A stretch of DNA of 64,000 nucleotides from Catonia carolina (Eukaryota > Arthropoda > Insecta > Hemiptera > Achilidae), in assembly GCA_035578175.1 (NCBI GenBank), contig JAQMRL010000003.1, forward strand, positions 54,172,672-54,236,671. Reading direction: 5' to 3'. The notes under the pieces are model-generated. The model was not told where the DNA came from, did not search any database, and worked only from the letters and a program-made list of their open reading frames with translations. How positions within the stretch are numbered: the stretch's first letter is position 1; each line of letters opens with the position of its first letter. Of this stretch, positions 58,621 through 64,000 are shown piece by piece. The position numbers and the translations under genes were made by a program.

Positions 58621-58863
58621 CCTTAACGAATTAGAGTCTGCAGATGAAGGCGGAGTATAGTGACCTAGATCACAGCACCGAGCCAATTGACTTTCGTTAA
58701 TCGTATCCTGCGTTGTCACGTTGTGGCCCCGCTGTGGATGACAGCCTAACAAAAAGTCATGTGGAGTTCGGTGGAACAGAATGTAACTTAGCGAAGGGAC
58801 AACTCACATCCGAACTTGGCTGTTATTGGCTAGATCTCATCTGCGGTCTTTAGTTCGTTGGGG
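58621..58863. mobile_element. Second copy of the 241-bp MITE
   Basis: Ends CTTAACGAATTAGAGTCTGC and the complement of CCCCAACGAACTAAAGACCG, with the interior GGCTGTCATCCACAGCGGG-type block inverted relative to 51183-51423. TA follows the right end; the left flank is altered. It lies between inverted TAACGCG(C/T)TATAAGTTG motifs at about 58526 and 59258. Confidence 0.82.
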
Positions 58864-59287
58864 TATAATAGTATAAGACGTAGGCTATCAAGCGTGTAAC
58901 TCAAAATATAATTGACGGACTAACTAGTCTATCACAACAAGTATCAGTGTGCAGTAATTCAGTTTCTGCTGGTAACTAATAAAGAATACTAAATATAGCT
59001 TAGGCTCTGGCTTAGTATATTTGGAATGAAAGTTTAATAAGGATCCATAAATAATACAATGGTAGTCTATGTCATAAAACGACATAATTACAAACATACA
59101 CAAATCAATGTAAGAGTAAATAACTACAACATGATGTTATGGTTAGAGTATTGCTATGATGTATTTAGAAATGCACACTTGGTGGTGACACTTCTAGCCC
59201 ACCACATAGTCACCTCTTACACTCGCTGACGATTGCCAACTTATAACGCGTTACCAGTAAATAGTTTACTTAATCACTTGTATTTTT

Positions 59288-60189
59288 ACTTTCTCTTGCC
59301 TATATGGATATATAGGAAGGAAAGTATTGTTTTCATGTCGATTTTTCGAAATCCAGTTTTCACCGGATCTATACGTTTTCAGACCCCCTGAACCCAAAAA
59401 ACATGTTTTTAGCGATTGGTCTGTGGTGTGTGAACAGAATATCTCAAGAACGGAACATTGTACGAACTTGAAACTTGAAACTTAAGTTACATACCACTAC
59501 CGGACCCGACTCGAACATTTTCATCAAAATCGGTCAACCGGAAGTAGTAGTTTATTCGTATAATTTTTCACTTTTTTGCGATTTTCTCGAAAACTGGTCC
59601 TACGATTTTTTTTAAAATCACCTGGTTTACTAAATTTTTTATGCTCTACAAGATAGGGTAGGTGCCATGTTTGCTGAAATTCTGCGTGAGGCTGTTTTTA
59701 CGTAAAAACAATTTCTTTTTAAGATTGCGGCTTTAATATGCATTTTAGCGCAAAAATTTATATAATAAAAATTGTAGAAAATGTAAAATTCTACAACTTT
59801 TGTTTCAAACATTTTTTGTATAATGCTTAGTTTAGCTGTAATTAGCGATTTTCTGTTTTTTTCTCACGAAAACGTGTGAAAAATCTATTTTTTAAAGATT
59901 TCGGCTTTAGTACGCATTTTACGACAAAAGTATATGTAATAAAATTTATAGAAAATTAAGAGATCTACAACTTTTATTTAGGCCTAGAACATTTTTCTCT
60001 ACAGAGTCTAGTTTGGCGTCAAAGTGTGATTTTCCGTTTTTTTAAGCCAAACTGAGTTAGATTTTCATTTTGCGTCTTTCACTCATGATTAAAATAAGGT
60101 TATGTTTTTGAGGTTAGTTTTTTTTATTTCTAATGTTTTATTACTAATGTTAGGTTTATTGTTAATTATTTGCATTGGCAAGAGAAAGT
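59288..60189. mobile_element. Dispersed repeat D, TIR-bounded copy
   Basis: A perfect 13-bp inverted pair, ACTTTCTCTTGCC at 59288 and GGCAAGAGAAAGT at 60177, bounds 902 bp. Inside, a unit beginning GATT(G/T)CGGCTTTA is tandemly repeated at 59723 and 59897 (period 174 bp). No coding capacity. No target duplication is evident. Confidence 0.65.
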
Positions 60190-60849
60190 TGTGTGAGTGT
60201 TTCACACCAGATTTTTTCTTCCTACTTTTACGTATGACAGAAGCAAAGCCTACGGACTAAATTCGTGATCTCTGGAACATGATATTCTATAATATTGAAT
60301 AGGGGTCATAATTTAGCAACTGTTAAGAAACTACAACAGAACACATTTTCCTAGACTTGCAAGGCATTCTCAAACAGCAAAGTAGGTTATTAGTAGAACT
60401 AATATAAAATGTAAAATTGCTTATGATAAAAAACCAAAGCACTGAAAAATTAACTTTTAATTGGAATTTAAATAATATTCTAAGAACGGGTTAGTTTTTT
60501 CATTATATGAATTTTCATAATACAAGTGCATGACATTAGGACAGTTAAACACAAGCAAAGGTAATTTTTTGCAGAAGTGTAACTCTTTTGACTCATATTG
60601 TTTCTCAAATATTTATTTATTTTTAAATTTTCCAATAATTTACTTTTATCAATTCAAATTTTTATCAATATTTATTACAAACCTATTCCTAACTAATACG
60701 TTTTTAGTTGGATTACTTTCATCATTGTCGAGTTTCTTTATCTCAAATTTTTAAAATATGATATTATCTAACAGAAAAGATTCAGTACTACAAGACATCT
60801 GTTTTTCCTAAACAGCAAAATAGAACTAATATAAAACGTGTTAGAACTA

Positions 60850-61781
60850 CGAGGTGTGGCTATTAAATAACAAGACTGACGTTGTAAAAAATTGTATTTC
60901 AATTTTATACATAACCCCTGTTTGATATCTTCAATATACCTTCCTTCTATATCCCTACAACGGTCCATGCGAATTTTCCATCGTTGGAAACAATGCTGGA
61001 AGTCATCTTCTGTCAGCTCCTTCAGGACACGTGCCGCTCAAAAATGTTTGAAATGAAGCTCGCAAAAATGTTTATACTGACACTTTGTACGCGATTGAAA
61101 ATGGCCCAAATTTTTCGGAAACGATAATAGCATGTGATGAAACGTGGTTTTTTACTTATGATCCGGAAACGAAGCGCCAATCCATGCACTGGAAGAGCCG
61201 AACTTCACCGAGAGCCAAAAAAGCTCGAATGCGCAAGTCAAAATTTAAAGCAATGATGATTGTTTTTTTTTTATATCCGTGGGATTGTGTACCTTCACTG
61301 GGTTCCTGAAGGTCAAATAATTAATCAGTATTAGTACTACCTTGAGGTACTTTCTAAACTACGTCAAAGAGTAAGGAAAAAACGCTCCAAACAAATCATG
61401 AGTTCTCCATCAAGACAGTGTGCCAGCTCATTCCGCGTTATCTGTCAAGAGGTTCCTAGCCAAGTACAAAATCTCAGTGTTGGAACATTTACCTTATTCA
61501 CAAGGTCTTGCACCATGTGACTTCTACCTGTCCCTGGTGAAATCTGCATTAAAAGGGACAAGATTTAAGTCTGTGGAAGCTATAAAAGAGAAAGCGGCAC
61601 GTGTCCTGAAAAAGCTGACAGAAGATGACTTCCAGCACTGTTTCCAACAATGGAAAATTCGCATGGACCCTTGTAGGGATATAGAAGGAAGGTAGATTGA
61701 AGGTGACAATAAGTGATTATGTATAAAATTAAAATTAAAGTTTTTACAACATCAGTTTCGTTATTTAATAGCCACACCTCG
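60850..61781 (+). mobile_element. Foldback mariner with 189-bp inverted arms
   Basis: TA borders both ends (60848-60849 and 61782-61783). The termini read CGAGGTGTGGCTATTAAATA on the left, with the complement on the right. The similarity does not stop at a normal TIR: 60850-61038 is the reverse complement of 61593-61781 over all 189 bp, so the left arm encodes the transposase C terminus (DRCRDIEGRYIEDIKQG) backwards. The 5' UTR and N-terminal DNA-binding domain are missing. Confidence 0.92.
61085..61695 (+). pseudogene. Mariner transposase, catalytic part, frameshifted
   Basis: A first frame has NGPNFSETIIACDETWFFTY with the first catalytic Asp (in CDETW) and RAKKARMRKSKFKAMMIVFF, then shifts at a T run near 61262. 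The second part has HQDSVPAHSAL (second Asp), then LEHLPYSQGLAPCDFYLSLV (third Asp). Thirty-four residues separate the second and third Asp, the DD34D spacing of mariner. It continues through AARVLKKLTEDDFQHCFQQW to a stop at 61693. All three catalytic Asp are present, but the N terminus is gone and the frame is broken. Confidence 0.9.
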
Positions 61782-62052
61782 TAGGCCTATTATAAAAGCA
61801 TTGACAAAATTAACTTTTCATTAGATTGAATAATAACTTATTATTATTAGTCCAGACGTGTTAATTTTTTCTTACAACATTTTTATAATAAAGTGCATGA
61901 CAGTGGACATTTAAACACAATCAAATAAATTATCAAAACACGTTTGATATCAAATACTCTACATAAAACATCATGGTATACAATTTTCTGGTGTACTGCA
62001 TACGAAAAGACATCTAATATAACCCAAAATATGTGACAATAAAATCAATAAT

Positions 62053-62232
62053 GGTTATCTTCATGGTAGAGTGGTCTAAAGGTTTATATTACGCTAAAGT
62101 GTAAAATGGAATGTACAAGATTCAGTTCCCAGTTAACATCTTGAAAAATATTATACATTAAACCCATTTATATTGTTCTATACCACATTGTAAAGCTAAC
62201 GACATGCGTATGATGCGACTTTAAATAAACTT
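62053..62232 (+). repeat. SINE family 1-like, upstream member of a pair
   Basis: The head CATGGTAGAGTGGTCTAAAG is A-box-like, GATTCAGTTCCC is a decayed B box, and the tail ATGATGCGACTTTAAATAAA is shared with the family. A second head starts 28 bp downstream. Confidence 0.6.
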
Positions 62233-62259
62233 AAAAACCTCAAAGTTAAAACTTATAAA

Positions 62260-62415
62260 CCTTCCGTGGTGTAGTGGTTAGCGTACTGGACTACAAAGCG
62301 GAAGTTTTGGCGTTTGAATTCCGTCTAGAAAAGCTAGAGATTTTAAAACGTTAAAACTCACCTTTCAGTAACCTACAGTAGTAGCTAATGACCAAGTCTT
62401 CAATGAGATATCTAA
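62260..62415 (+). repeat. SINE family 1, downstream member of a pair
   Basis: CCTTCCGTGGTGTAGTGG, GACTACAAAGCGGAAG and GGCGTTTGAATTCC form a clear tRNA-like head matching 1999-2165. The body contains AAAACTCACCTTTCAGTAAC. Confidence 0.72.
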
Positions 62416-62879
62416 TAACATTTATGGAAGAGTTGTAATATAAAAATAGTTATACTGAATGGGTTTCGATGACTAATTTTCAATAAAAAAATTTCAAGTA
62501 ATTAAATCGACATATAAAAACTGAAATACGAATAACGTGGTTAGCCATTGTTTTCATAACTGGTGAATTTTAAAAATCTAACCCATTTAATTCTGCGTAT
62601 AAGGTATTCTAAAAGAGATATTGTTTTTAAAAATTCGTAACGGAATTAAACAGAATTGAAAGAGAAAAAGATTAGCAAGTCGTTTGGTGAACGCGTGGAG
62701 TATCAATCTAGGTCTTAAATTTAATTCCTTATGAATAAAAAAACGTTTGGTTCATATCCGATACGTTTAGGCAGGTAGTGAGAGATTAAAGTAACGTTTA
62801 TTAATAAGTATACAGAATACGTATACAGAATAAGTCTGATTATTTTATTGTGATTTGATAGTACTGAAGTCATTAAATC

Positions 62880-63215
62880 GGTACAATCTCTCGGCAAAGG
62901 ATGAAAGTCTGGCTTAACGTACCCCGGGTTTGGTATACCTCCAGTCGGTTCTATTTAATAAATGGAGAACCACAAATCTCTCTAGGGACACTCTTCGCCC
63001 CTGTTGACATATTTTTCTGCGCCGCTTACAGCCACAGCCATATTTACATTTTTATTGAAACGGAGAGACGGGCTGGGGCTTTATTCAATTATCTGCGTAA
63101 TCCTCCAATTATAGCCGGGAAACGGTAGTCATAGCAACCCCGAGGTGACATCCCCTCCCACCACAAAACAACATCTTCCGCGTAAACACGATGTCGGCGA
63201 TATCATGTCTATGTC
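62880..63215. other. GC-richer intronic island 9
   Basis: Includes AACGTACCCCGGGTTTGG, CTCTTCGCCCCTGTTGAC, GCCACAGCCATATTTACATT, GACGGGCTGGGGCTTTATTC, then GTAATCCTCCAATTATAGCC (a TAATCC core and CAATTA). It is the most enhancer-like stretch by eye. A 75-codon frame crosses it but shows no family features. Confidence 0.48.
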
Positions 63216-63425
63216 ATGCTCTACCTTATTTCTTCTTCTTATATCTCAGTTAAGTAACAATATTAGACCTTTATATTTTTTCAACGTTTTATAGGCCTAC
63301 CTCTATTTGTAGTTTTATATTTATAGTCCTTTGGGAGAAACAAACTTAGATCGGACTATTAATTATTACATAGCTAAAATATAAATTATTAATCAAAAAA
63401 TGTAAACATAATTTAAAAATAATAA

Positions 63426-63505
63426 TCTCTAGATGGCTGAGTAGTCGCGTACATAGCCTAATTATTAAGCTGAAAGTCCGGATTTGAAAAATCGATAAAT
63501 TTATT
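63426..63505 (+). repeat. Possible tRNA-derived SINE head
   Basis: CTAGATGGCTGAGTAGTCGC resembles an A box and AAGTCCGGATTTGAAAAATC a decayed B box. Weak. Confidence 0.4.
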
Positions 63506-64000
63506 GTTATCATAACTTATTAAAATGTCATTGTAAAAAACCTTAATGATTAGAAACAAAAGTGGTTTGAGCACAATGGAGGAATATCAGAAGATTGGGC
63601 GTAAAGCCCGGTTTTCAATACACGTACAAGGCACGCACTACAGGTTTCGTATAGTGTCGTTTGAACTGAATCGAGGAATTAAGATTGTCCACAAGAACCT
63701 GTAGAAAAGGCGGATGTCAGTTTTTCACTAGAGGTGCAGGTTTCGTACAGGGTTCTGTAGGTGTCATTTTTATTAGTCGAGGGAGCGATTCAAACGACAT
63801 GGTACAAAACTTGTGCGTGCCAATTTTGGTATGTTATTTCTTAATCTTGTGTTCTTTTTCTGTATCCTAGGTTACAGAAGAAGGTGCAATTCATTGAATT
63901 TTAAATAGCTCATTCAACTTATCTTACAATTCCATATTTTTCTGTTTTTACAGCCAAGAAATTTCTAACCGAATTAATATTTTAAATATTATACGTTAGA
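63506..64000. other. Intronic DNA up to the window edge
   Basis: No supported gene. About 63590-63800 is somewhat GC-richer, with a short internal repeat (GCAGGTTTCGTA near 63745 and CAGGTTTCGTATAG near 63641). Function unknown. Confidence 0.35.

Larger units (their letters stand above)
25338..64000 (-). other. HGTX: Inferred HGTX intron, at least 38.7 kb
   Basis: The acceptor of the last HGTX exon lies at 25338-25339 on the minus strand. No sequence encoding the preceding homeodomain part (for example a TFSGQQIFALEKTFE-like frame) is visible on the minus strand up to the window edge. The whole right part is then intronic. It is filled with mobile elements on both strands and a set of GC-richer non-coding islands listed separately. 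Confidence 0.65.

Noticed and set aside
62901..63128. A 75-codon frame across island 9 as an exon.
   Set aside because: No family features, and the frame contains no codon pattern distinct from the other frames; the island looks regulatory rather than coding.

Overview
This is AT-rich animal DNA with the look of a large, repeat-laden insect or other arthropod genome. There are no operons or dense genes. The repeats are typical of arthropods: jockey- and R1-type LINEs, RTE-like LINEs with short trinucleotide tails, mariner, Tc1 and pogo-like DNA elements, a Helitron, and several tRNA-derived SINEs. I cannot fix the insect order from the sequence.

The only host gene segment I can defend is one short exon on the minus strand, 25161-25337. 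It has a clean splice acceptor and encodes the end of helix 3 of a homeodomain ([13 protein letters not shown]), then [12 protein letters not shown], an acidic stretch and a stop codon. That signature belongs to the Nkx6 family (HGTX in Drosophila). The codons for the rest of the homeodomain should lie upstream, at higher coordinates, and I see none up to 64000. The right-hand 38.7 kb is therefore best read as one very long HGTX intron, and the left-hand 25 kb as 3' flank.

Layout: 1-25160 is flanking DNA with a TIR element carrying paired hairpins (about 5.09-6.31 kb), a pogo-like element abutting an R1-like LINE tail (7.45-8.80 kb), foldback structures (10.4 and 11.3 kb), a mariner with a nested repeat (11.82-13.02 kb), and fragments of jockey and RTE-like LINEs. 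The intron holds the best preserved element, a 2.0-kb 5'-truncated jockey LINE with an intact 561-codon frame and an 11-bp target-site duplication (27551-29577). It also holds a Helitron proved by a paralogous empty site (31467-31767), a three-level nest of SINE, pogo-like element and jockey LINE (36.3-37.96 kb), a MITE inside a jockey fragment (51183-51423), and a foldback mariner whose 5' end is an inverted copy of its own 3' end (60850-61781).

Between the repeats in the intron are about nine islands of higher GC, non-coding and apparently single-copy sequence (near 27.1, 33.3, 39.8, 44.0, 47.0, 52.7, 54.4, 57.6 and 63.0 kb). In the intron of a neural and developmental regulator these are natural enhancer candidates, but conservation could not be tested here.
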